Below are positions 1 to 4,970 of a stretch of 5,392 bases of DNA, piece by piece. A program made the position numbers and the translations under genes. Source of the stretch: Lachnospiraceae bacterium. Its GTDB lineage: Bacteria; Bacillota; Clostridia; Lachnospirales; Lachnospiraceae. Under the pieces are notes generated by a model that made no database searches, was not told where the DNA came from, and was given only the letters and a program-made list of their open reading frames with translations. Positions within the stretch are counted from its first letter, which is position 1, and the number at the start of each line of letters is the position of its first letter. The DNA is taken from positions 1 to 5,392 of the forward strand of contig JAFUUM010000309.1 of NCBI GenBank assembly GCA_017477805.1. The letters are read 5' to 3'.

Positions 1-1349
1 GTGAGTACTATGCATTTGGCAACAAGATCGAAGCGGAAAAAAACGATTATAGAAGGTTGAAAGATGCAGGAATAAGAATTCCGCTTATGCTTTCCATTGA
101 TGAAGATTCCGAGAGGATTGTTAAAGAATACATCGAGGGCCCAACCATTTTTGATATGGTACGCGACGAAATATCGGTCGAGCCCTATATTACGCAGGTG
201 CGTGAAATGACGGATGCCACAAAGAAAGCAGGCCTAAATATAGATTATTTTCCGACTAACTTTGTTGTTAAAGATAGCCTTATTTACTATGTAGACTATG
301 AATGCAACCAATATATGGATGAATGGAATTTTGAAAACTGGGGCATTAAATATTGGTCTAAAACACCTGAGTTTATACAGTATGTGAAAGAACATAAGGA
401 AAATAACATGATGGATAGTTACAGTACCAAGATATCGGAAAGAATGTGGAACCAACCCGATAAGGGAGAACTGGAAGCAGAACGGGAAAACACATTCATT
501 GATGATATTGTACAGAAAGCACACATAGAGCGCGAACTCTTACATTCTCTTGACGGAATACGGACAGCGTTTGACGGAGGAGCCGGATGCGGAAGATTTT
601 CCATACTCCTTGCAAAGCAGGGAATTCATGTGACTCACTTTGATATCTCACAGCCCATGATAAACAAGGCAAAGGAGATTGCGGAGAGAGAAGGCGTTGC
701 TGACAGGATTACTTTTGTAAAAGGCGCATTGGAAGATCTTTCGGCATATGCGGATCGCAGTTTTGATCTTGTTATGTCTTTTGACGCACCGATTTCTTAC
801 ACTTATCCCAATCAGGAAAAGGTTATCGGAGAACTGGTGAGGATAGCGGACAAACGCATCATGATCAGCGTATCCAGCAGGCTGGGATCCGTACCATATC
901 TTGCAAATCCGATTCAGAAGAATCAGTTTATCTTGGATAAAAACAGCAAGGATCCGTGGGTTCAGTGGTGTTTAAGCAGTAGGGAACAGATGATAGATGG
1001 TTTCGCATTTAATAAAGAATCCGTGGTTAATGCATATGAAACGGGACTCCTTGGAGATGTTGAAGAAACAAAAGAGGCCTATGACCGTGGAGAATCTCCC
1101 TGGTGTGTGACTTATCATTTTATGCCTGATGAATTGAAAGGTATTCTTGAAAAATACGGAGTTAAGAATATTTCTCTGGCCGGCCCCGGAGCATTTGCGC
1201 GTACGATCCCCAACGAGATTCTTGTAAAGATCATGAATGATCCGAAAAAGAGAGCAGACTTTTTGGATTTTTGCCATATGTACGACAGCAACCCCTATGT
1301 ATGCGGGATGGGCAAAGATAATCTGTTTGCTAAGGGAGAGCGCTTATGA
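1..1349 (+). CDS. Kinase-like domain fused to class I SAM-dependent methyltransferase (5' end outside window)
   Basis: The reading frame is open from the left edge (first full codon at 3), so the true start lies upstream; a TTG at 57 is only an internal codon. The first ~135 visible residues look like the C-lobe side of a protein-kinase/RIO/Bud32-like fold: a hinge-like KEYIEG (~123-140), a catalytic-loop-like NIDYFPTN with Asp at 243-245 and Asn at 258-260 (same D-to-N spacing as HRDxKPxN), and a DFG-like DYE with Asp at 294-296. The usual H of HRD is replaced by N; the beta-3 lysine would lie outside the window. From 408 on, ~312 residues form a Rossmann methyltransferase: motif I DGGAGCG at 573-593 and the acidic ribose ligand in HFDIS at 642-644. 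Substrates of both domains are unknown. The 3' end overlaps the next start (ATGA). The methyltransferase call is firm; the kinase call is from motif spacing only. Confidence 0.8.
   Translation, partial: EYYAFGNKIEAEKNDYRRLKDAGIRIPLMLSIDEDSERIVKEYIEGPTIFDMVRDEISVEPYITQVREMTDATKKAGLNIDYFPTNFVVKDSLIYYVDYECNQYMDEWNFENWGIKYWSKTPEFIQYVKEHKENNMMDSYSTKISERMWNQPDKGELEAERENTFIDDIVQKAHIERELLHSLDGIRTAFDGGAGCGRFSILLAKQGIHVTHFDISQPMINKAKEIAEREGVADRITFVKGALEDLSAYADRSFDLVMSFDAPISYTYPNQEKVIGELVRIADKRIMISVSSRLGSVPYLANPIQKNQFILDKNSKDPWVQWCLSSREQMIDGFAFNKESVVNAYETGLLGDVEETKEAYDRGESPWCVTYHFMPDELKGILEKYGVKNISLAGPGAFARTIPNEILVKIMNDPKKRADFLDFCHMYDSNPYVCGMGKDNLFAKGERL
395..413 (+). promoter_or_regulatory. Internal ribosome binding site and tandem ATG at the kinase/methyltransferase joint
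   Basis: TAAGGA at 395-400 lies 7 nt before ATG 408, followed at once by a second ATG at 411, both in frame with the long fusion. The spacing is ideal, and the residues that follow (MMDSYSTKISERMW) look like a natural N-terminus of a free methyltransferase. It may allow a separate ~312-residue methyltransferase to be made from the same message, or it may be the relic start of a once-separate downstream gene. Confidence 0.5.
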
Positions 1350-1408
1350 TCATCGGAGAAGTGTGTCTGCTGACAAATGATGGATGGAGTATTAAGGAAA
1401 AGTCATAA
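1346..1408 (+). pseudogene. 20-codon stub resembling the N-terminus of a VOC/glyoxalase-family protein
   Basis: ATG 1346 overlaps the stop of the upstream fusion gene (ATGA) and has a good Shine-Dalgarno AAGGGAG at 1332-1338, 7 nt upstream, so translation should start here. The peptide begins MIIGEVCLLTND, which from memory matches the usual opening of small clostridial VOC (glyoxalase/bleomycin-resistance type) proteins, beta-strand 1 with the segment leading to helix 1. It then runs into GWSIKEKS and a TAA instead of the ~110 further residues such proteins have. It is most simply a start left behind by a deletion whose junction is near 1382. The family assignment rests on 12 residues; a genuine short coupled peptide is the alternative. 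Confidence 0.4.
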
Positions 1409-1413
1409 TGTGC

Positions 1414-1418
1414 GGAGG
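1414..1418 (+). promoter_or_regulatory. Ribosome binding site of the truncated methyltransferase
   Basis: GGAGG lies 5 nt before ATG 1424. It is a full-strength site, showing that the 64-residue truncated product is probably still translated. Confidence 0.55.
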
Positions 1419-1423
1419 CGTGT

Positions 1424-1618
1424 ATGAGCAACATAGAAAAGTATAAGAAGTATTTTACAAAGGAATATCTGATGGGCCCCAATTCATTCAGGCTTCTTGA
1501 TGAGTTGATACGCAGAAGTCCTGAAGGTACCTGCTTTAAACGAACGTTAGATCTTGGCTGCGGTTATGCCCTGACATCGCTGTTTGTAGCCAATGAAACA
1601 GATACTGAGCACGCCTAA
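1424..1618 (+). pseudogene. Class I SAM-dependent methyltransferase, truncated after motif I
   Basis: The 64-residue product opens MSNIEKYKKYFTKEYLMGPN, an N-terminal helical region typical of small clostridial methyltransferases, and reaches beta-strand 1/motif I at residues 41-48 (TLDLGCGY). It then ends in NETDTEHA and TAA at 1616-1618. The acidic ribose-binding strand, the adenine-binding loop and the catalytic half, usually another ~130-200 residues, are absent, so no SAM enzyme can form. No continuation is recognisable in any frame across the 49 nt to the next start. The start is secure (GGAGG, 5 nt spacing). It follows the VOC-like stub closely, and both breaks lie within ~240 bp, which suggests one decay zone. 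A functional short protein is possible but unlikely. Confidence 0.65.
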
Positions 1619-1652
1619 AGGGAAAGTAATGTAAAAGTCTTATTTGTCTGCT

Positions 1653-1659
1653 GGGAGGA
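1653..1659 (+). promoter_or_regulatory. Ribosome binding site deciding the CPBP protease start
   Basis: GGGAGGA lies 8 nt before ATG 1668. It sits inside the longer frame that would open at TTG 1644, which has no comparable site, so ATG 1668 is the start. Confidence 0.75.
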
Positions 1660-1667
1660 CATTTGAA

Positions 1668-2501
1668 ATGAGTAAAGTGAAAGCAATCGGAGTATCTGTT
1701 GCAGCCATCGTGATCCTGATCCTTTCGCAGCTTCTTGCGGAAGTGGTGGCAAGTATCCCTTCAGCATTGGGAGTGCCTGGTTGGTTCTGTAATGCCCTGG
1801 CGGGGATCCTGTATCTCGTGATTGCGTACTTTCTTCTTCGGGGATTTCTTGAAAAAGTGCTCAAGGTGAAAAAGGAAGATTTCGGCCTTTCCAAGTTTGA
1901 TCCCAGCATTAAGTGGATCCTCATCGGAACCATTCTTCCTTTGGCGGTTACGGCGTTTTATCTATTGGTGATGCCCGGGAAATTTGTTTCTTCCGGACTG
2001 GACAGCGTGGATACCGCATCTGCCTTGGCGGCTGGGATCTTCTTTACCGCCATCGCCGCAGGTTTTGTTGAAGAGATGGTGTTCAGAGGTGTGATCTTCC
2101 ATGCGCTGGAAGAAGCATTTAATCTTCCTGTTGCTGTGATCGCACCCTCTGTACTATTTGGTATCGTTCATATCCTTGGTATGGAGTTTACGGTGGGAAG
2201 CTGTATCCTCGTGGTCCTTGCGGGAACCGCCGTGGGCGTGATGTTCTCTTTGATCACCATAGAGAGCGGATCCGTTTGGAATAACGGTATCGTTCATGTG
2301 CTTTGGAATTTTGTGATCATCGGCGGTGTGTTGACCATCGGTGAAAAAGTGGATGAATACGCCATTACATCCTATGTTTTGGAAAGTAAGTCGTTCCCCA
2401 TCACCGGCGGTGAGTTCGGTATCGAATCATCTGCGATTGCGTTTGCAGCTTACGTGATCGTTTCCGTCATCGCCTGCATGATGATCAAAAAGAAAAAATA
2501 A
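1668..2501 (+). CDS. CPBP family intramembrane glutamic metalloprotease (CAAX/Abi type)
   Basis: This 277-residue polytopic membrane protein carries the three CPBP/Rce1 signature motifs: EExxxR at residues 135-140 (EEMVFR), FxxxH at 164-168 (FGIVH) and HxxxN at 210-214 (HVLWN). These supply the catalytic glutamates and the histidine/asparagine ligands within the membrane. Hydrophobic stretches lie near 5-27, 38-58, 82-103, 117-134, 153-170, 178-197, 205-225 and 254-273, and the protein ends in a positive KKKK tail. Length is normal and all key residues are present, so it looks intact. In Firmicutes such proteins act in peptide/bacteriocin maturation or self-immunity, or on unknown membrane substrates; no bacteriocin precursor is seen beside it, so the substrate is open. 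The stop lies 12 nt before the transporter gene, which implies one operon. Confidence 0.9.
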   Translation: MSKVKAIGVSVAAIVILILSQLLAEVVASIPSALGVPGWFCNALAGILYLVIAYFLLRGFLEKVLKVKKEDFGLSKFDPSIKWILIGTILPLAVTAFYLLVMPGKFVSSGLDSVDTASALAAGIFFTAIAAGFVEEMVFRGVIFHALEEAFNLPVAVIAPSVLFGIVHILGMEFTVGSCILVVLAGTAVGVMFSLITIESGSVWNNGIVHVLWNFVIIGGVLTIGEKVDEYAITSYVLESKSFPITGGEFGIESSAIAFAAYVIVSVIACMMIKKKK

Positions 2502-2506
2502 AGGAG
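2501..2506 (+). promoter_or_regulatory. Ribosome binding site of the TSUP transporter
   Basis: AAGGAG begins on the last base of the protease stop codon and lies 7 nt before ATG 2514. This arrangement favours co-transcription and translational coupling. Confidence 0.65.
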
Positions 2507-2513
2507 AGTAACA

Positions 2514-3230
2514 ATGTGGTTATGGATCCTGGCAACCACAGCGGCCTATTTTATCAAGGGCCTTTGCGGGTTTGCCAACACCCTTGTGTTTACATCCATA
2601 CTTGCCTTTGGCACAACAAACATCAACATATCCCCGGTTGAGCTCTTGATCGGGTATCCCTCCAATATCATCCTAACCTTGAAGAACAGAAAGAAACTGG
2701 ATCATAAGATCTGGATCCCCCTGGCGATCCTTGTCCTTATGGGAAATATCCCCGGTGCGCTGCTTCTTAGGAATGCAGACCCCGGATATATCAAAGTGGT
2801 ATTCGGCGTTGTTATCATCCTTTTGGGCATTGAGATGTTTTTGCGGGAGCAGAATAAGATCCGCTTGAAAGAGTCCCGGGCCATGCTGTTTGTCATCGGT
2901 CTTTTGTCTGGTGTTCTTTGCGGACTCTTTGGAATTGGTGCCCTCCTTGCGGCCTACCTTGGCAGAGTAACGGACAATGGTGAAGCGTTCAAGGCAAACA
3001 TCAGCGCCGTTTTTATCGTAGAAAACACATTCCGGGTGATCCTGTATTCCGTTCTCGGGATCATTACGCTGGCATCCCTAAAGCAGGTGGCGCTCATGCT
3101 TCCCTTTATGCTCATTGGCTTATATGCCGGCATGGGCAGCAGTAAGATCCTTAATGAGAAGAAAGCAAAGTATCTGGTGATCCTTCTTCTGATCATCTCC
3201 GGCGTGATGATGATCGCGAAGAACGTTTGA
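2514..3230 (+). CDS. TSUP family (TauE/SafE-type) membrane transporter
   Basis: The 238-residue protein is almost entirely hydrophobic with about seven to eight membrane segments (roughly 4-33, 43-57, 67-86, 92-110, 122-150, 163-187, 190-207, 219-236). It shows the two-half architecture of the TauE/SafE (TSUP) family: the glycine-rich FIKGLCGFANTL near residues 13-24 of the first half is echoed by LSGVLCGLFGIGALLA near 131-146 of the second. Family members move sulfite, sulfoacetate or other small organosulfur or organic anions; nothing here identifies the substrate. Size is at the short end of the usual ~240-260 residues, but both halves are complete. It is the second gene of a pair with the CPBP protease. 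No cysteine, sulfite or taurine metabolism gene is adjacent. Confidence 0.85.
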   Translation: MWLWILATTAAYFIKGLCGFANTLVFTSILAFGTTNINISPVELLIGYPSNIILTLKNRKKLDHKIWIPLAILVLMGNIPGALLLRNADPGYIKVVFGVVIILLGIEMFLREQNKIRLKESRAMLFVIGLLSGVLCGLFGIGALLAAYLGRVTDNGEAFKANISAVFIVENTFRVILYSVLGIITLASLKQVALMLPFMLIGLYAGMGSSKILNEKKAKYLVILLLIISGVMMIAKNV

Positions 3231-3250
3231 TCCGGCGGATTTGTGCCTAA

Positions 3251-3421
3251 AACAGATTGCGCAGACTGGACCGGGCACACCATTTCGATCCGGAAAACTA
3301 CCGGCAATCAGCGGATGTGCTTAAGACATCCACTGCACAACGGTTTAAGCACATCTTCAATGATCGGGGAGGAAAGATCCTGGTGGAGGCTGTGACTAAG
3401 AACAGAGAAACATTTCGTTAA
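3251..3421 (+). pseudogene. Unrecognised coding-like fragment, probably a C-terminal remnant
   Basis: This frame is open for 56 codons between TAA 3248-3250 and TAA 3419-3421. Its translation has a normal protein-like composition rich in charged residues (DRAHHFDPENYRQSADVLK near the front, NDRGGKILVEAVTKN near the end). There is no ATG with a ribosome binding site; TTG 3257 is the only early candidate start and lacks one. I do not recognise the family. It could be the 3' part of a gene whose front has been lost. An open frame of this length could also arise by chance. Confidence 0.3.
3314..3355. repeat. 11-bp perfect inverted repeat with 20-nt loop
   Basis: GATGTGCTTAA at 3314-3324 is the exact reverse complement of TTAAGCACATC at 3345-3355. 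The stem could gain a G-U pair on each side in RNA. There is no following T-tract, so it does not look like an intrinsic terminator. It lies within the coding-like fragment, and a chance match of this size somewhere in the window is not very improbable. Confidence 0.4.
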
Positions 3422-3430
3422 GGGCACAAA

Positions 3431-3532
3431 ATGATTTTTCTAAACAAGTGCGACCGGAAAAGTCTGTGGCTAAAAGAAATGGAGCATTCGGCCTTAGGCA
3501 CAAGCAGGTTATATCCGTGGCTTAAAAAATGA
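3431..3532 (+). CDS. 33-residue hypothetical ORF, doubtful
   Basis: ATG 3431 to TGA 3530-3532 encodes MIFLNKCDRKSLWLKEMEHS and a further 13 residues ending LYPWLKK. There is no convincing ribosome binding site (the upstream bases are GGGCACAAA). It lies in the same frame as the fragment ending at 3421, and its stop codon is the first triplet of the 14-bp tandem repeat. It is more likely a piece of a broken gene than a functional small protein. I do not recognise it. Confidence 0.2.
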   Translation: MIFLNKCDRKSLWLKEMEHSALGTSRLYPWLKK

Positions 3533-3557
3533 ATTCCGGGTAATGAATTCCGGGTAA
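3528..3557. repeat. Perfect 14-bp tandem duplication
   Basis: TGAATTCCGGGTAA occurs at 3530-3543 and again immediately at 3544-3557; with two matching A residues ahead, the period-14 tract spans 3528-3557. Each copy holds an EcoRI-type GAATTC. The unit is not a multiple of three, so gain of a copy shifts the frame between the 33-residue ORF and the leader ahead of GrpB. It looks like a recent slippage or repair duplication. Confidence 0.85.
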
Positions 3558-3620
3558 CGAGATGATGTGGCCGGATCGATTCGCAGACTGCATCACAATG
3601 GAAGAAGCCGTAGCGCTTCT

Positions 3621-3624
3621 GGAG
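3621..3624 (+). promoter_or_regulatory. Ribosome binding site deciding the GrpB start
   Basis: GGAG lies 6 nt before ATG 3631. The earlier in-frame ATGs at 3562 and 3565 have no such site (only repeat-derived sequence upstream), and GrpB homologues normally begin close to the KQVVVTPYDEAW segment. Confidence 0.6.
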
Positions 3625-3630
3625 CGATAC

Positions 3631-4152
3631 ATGAAAACCAAGCAGGTTGTTGTAACGCCTTACGATGAGGCGTGGAAACAAAACTTCAAAGAGATCGAAA
3701 CGGAGATCAAGGCGGCGCTGGGGAAGCTGGCACTGGGGATCGAACACGTGGGAAGTACGGCAGTACCGGGGCTTTCCGCAAAGCCCATCATTGATATCGA
3801 CGTGGTCATCGCAGGGAAAGAACAGCTTCCGGAAGTGATCAAAAGACTGGCAGCCATTGGCTATGAATACGAGGGGGACCTCGGGATCCCCGGCAGGGAA
3901 GCCTTTCGCTATGAGGGGAAAGAGCATCTGCGAAAGCACCATCTTTACGTTTGTCCGGAGAACTCTCCGGAACTGAAACGGCACATCGCCTTTCGGGATT
4001 ATTTACGCGCTCATCCGGCAGCAGTACGGGAGTACAGCCGGATCAAGGAAGAGGGAGCTGCGCTGTATCCCCGGGATATAGACCGCTATATTGAGCACAA
4101 ATCCCCCTTCATCAATAAAATCTATCAGGAGATCATGGAGAAACAAGAATGA
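3631..4152 (+). CDS. GrpB family protein (nucleotidyltransferase-like fold)
   Basis: From ATG 3631 the product is 173 residues, the usual size of stand-alone GrpB/UPF0157 proteins. It opens with the family's VxPYDxxW (residues 8-15), then HVGSTAVPGLSAKPIIDIDV (39-58), with the GST turn and the D55-x-D57 pair that in nucleotidyltransferase-like folds bind nucleotide and metal. The family signature KHHLYVC (102-108) and a helical RDYLRAHP segment (122-129) follow. The biochemical function of GrpB proteins is not established; related domains are fused to dephospho-CoA kinase in some actinobacteria. The frame stays open upstream to 3547, adding a 23-residue leader from ATG 3562 that may belong to a broken upstream gene. 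The stop overlaps the next start (ATGA). Local GC is high, about 57% over 3721-3900 by hand count. Confidence 0.85.
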   Translation: MKTKQVVVTPYDEAWKQNFKEIETEIKAALGKLALGIEHVGSTAVPGLSAKPIIDIDVVIAGKEQLPEVIKRLAAIGYEYEGDLGIPGREAFRYEGKEHLRKHHLYVCPENSPELKRHIAFRDYLRAHPAAVREYSRIKEEGAALYPRDIDRYIEHKSPFINKIYQEIMEKQE

Positions 4153-4934
4153 GAGTAGGAAGTTCCAACGATGCAGAAGCGGTAAAGGAGCAGTATAAAA
4201 CGTCTGTGGGGTTAAGCACCCGCATTTCGTTTCATGACAAGTGCTCTACCAATAAACAGGGGTACGGCAACTGGATCGTTTCGAATTATAAGATCGAGGA
4301 CGGCATGAAAGTTCTGGAACTGGGATGCGGCACCGGAAGCATCTGGATGGGCCGAGACGAGCTGCTTGGAAAATGCGGGATACTGGTGTTAACGGATCTG
4401 TCCGATGGCATGCTGGAAACCGCTAAGATCAATATCGGAGAGCGGGATAACGTGGAGTACCGTCATGCGGACATTCAGGACCTGCCCTTTGAGGACGGAT
4501 CCTTTGACGTGATCATTGCCCATTCCATGCTGTATCATGTACCCGATCTGAAAAAGGGACTGAAGGAAGTTCGAAGAGTTTTGAAAAAGGGCGGCACCTT
4601 CTACTGCGCGACGCTTGGCGAAAACAATTTCGTGGAGAAGCTCGCAGAGTGGTTTGAACTTGGCGGCGAAAGCTTTAAACCCAATCACAATTTCACCATG
4701 CAAAACGGCGGTGAAAAGCTTGGAGCGGAATTTACCGATGTGCGGTCAGAGATTTATAAGGATTCTCTGCACATCACCGACGTGGAAGATCTGGTGGAGT
4801 ACATCCGCAGCCTGGGATCTTTAAAGGCCATCACGGAACTGCCCGAGGATAAGGTCAGGGAGATCTTAATGGGGCATGTACAGAACGGAGCCATTGATCT
4901 GCCCAAAGAATACGGCAAGTTTATTTGCAAGTAA
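4149..4934 (+). CDS. Class I SAM-dependent methyltransferase (Methyltransf_11/UbiE-like)
   Basis: The 261-residue soluble enzyme has all landmarks of a Rossmann methyltransferase: motif I VLELGCGTG (residues 55-63), the acidic ribose ligand in LTDLS (D83), the adenine-side ADIQDLPF (107-114), motif IV FDVIIAHSMLYHV (119-131) and the post-motif RRVLKKGGTFYC (142-153). The N-terminal segment (KEQYKTSVGLSTRISFHDK, then NKQGYGNWI) is the cap seen in a clostridial small-molecule methyltransferase group. The substrate cannot be read from sequence. The start overlaps the GrpB stop by ATGA and has GGAGA at 4137-4141, 7 nt upstream, so the two are translationally coupled. It appears intact. Confidence 0.9.
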   Translation: MRVGSSNDAEAVKEQYKTSVGLSTRISFHDKCSTNKQGYGNWIVSNYKIEDGMKVLELGCGTGSIWMGRDELLGKCGILVLTDLSDGMLETAKINIGERDNVEYRHADIQDLPFEDGSFDVIIAHSMLYHVPDLKKGLKEVRRVLKKGGTFYCATLGENNFVEKLAEWFELGGESFKPNHNFTMQNGGEKLGAEFTDVRSEIYKDSLHITDVEDLVEYIRSLGSLKAITELPEDKVREILMGHVQNGAIDLPKEYGKFICK

Positions 4935-4970
4935 AAAATGACCACTCCGGTGGAAAGGAATGTAGGAAGA

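Larger units (their letters stand above)
3231..3630 (+). other. About 400-base stretch without an intact gene; gene debris
   Basis: Between the transporter stop and the GrpB start no frame gives a complete recognisable gene on either strand. The stretch contains a 56-residue coding-like fragment (3251-3421), a 33-residue ORF (3431-3532), an 11-bp inverted repeat (3314-3355), a 14-bp tandem duplication (3530-3557) and an in-frame leader ahead of GrpB. I see no clear -35/-10 pair, terminator with a T-tract, or structured RNA. It most likely holds the remains of one or more deleted genes. Confidence 0.5.

Noticed and set aside
1377..1427. Short frame ATG 1377 to TGA 1425, overlapping the truncated methyltransferase start
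   Set aside because: Sixteen residues of arginine-rich translation with no ribosome binding site or recognisable family; the ATGA overlap is probably chance.
1644..1667. TTG 1644 as the start of the CPBP protease, adding eight residues
   Set aside because: The extra residues overlap the GGGAGGA ribosome binding site of ATG 1668, and TTG 1644 has no site of its own.
1346..1667. Integron-type attC recombination sites between the stubs
   Set aside because: I find no paired core sites or long imperfect palindromes in the intergenic gaps.
3314..3355. Inverted repeat as an intrinsic terminator for the transporter operon
   Set aside because: The stem is not GC-rich, the loop is 20 nt, and no run of T follows.
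3431..3466. LNKCD in the 33-residue ORF as a GTPase NKxD motif
   Set aside because: No P-loop or other GTPase motif is nearby and the ORF is far too short.
3255..3590. Similar 13-base strings GATTGCGCAGACTG (3255) and GATTCGCAGACTG (3578) as attachment-site or cassette-junction repeats
   Set aside because: The match is short and imperfect, with no extension on either side and no recombinase in the window.
3418..3984. Long open frame on the minus strand opposite GrpB
   Set aside because: Its translation has no recognisable motif and lies antisense to a clear GrpB coding frame; it is a shadow. The same holds for the other minus-strand frames opposite the protease, transporter and methyltransferases.
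4938..4970. ATG 4938 as the start of the last methyltransferase
   Set aside because: It is in frame but lacks a ribosome binding site; ATG 4971 has GGAAAGGA upstream and begins with the family-like MEETREKIV.
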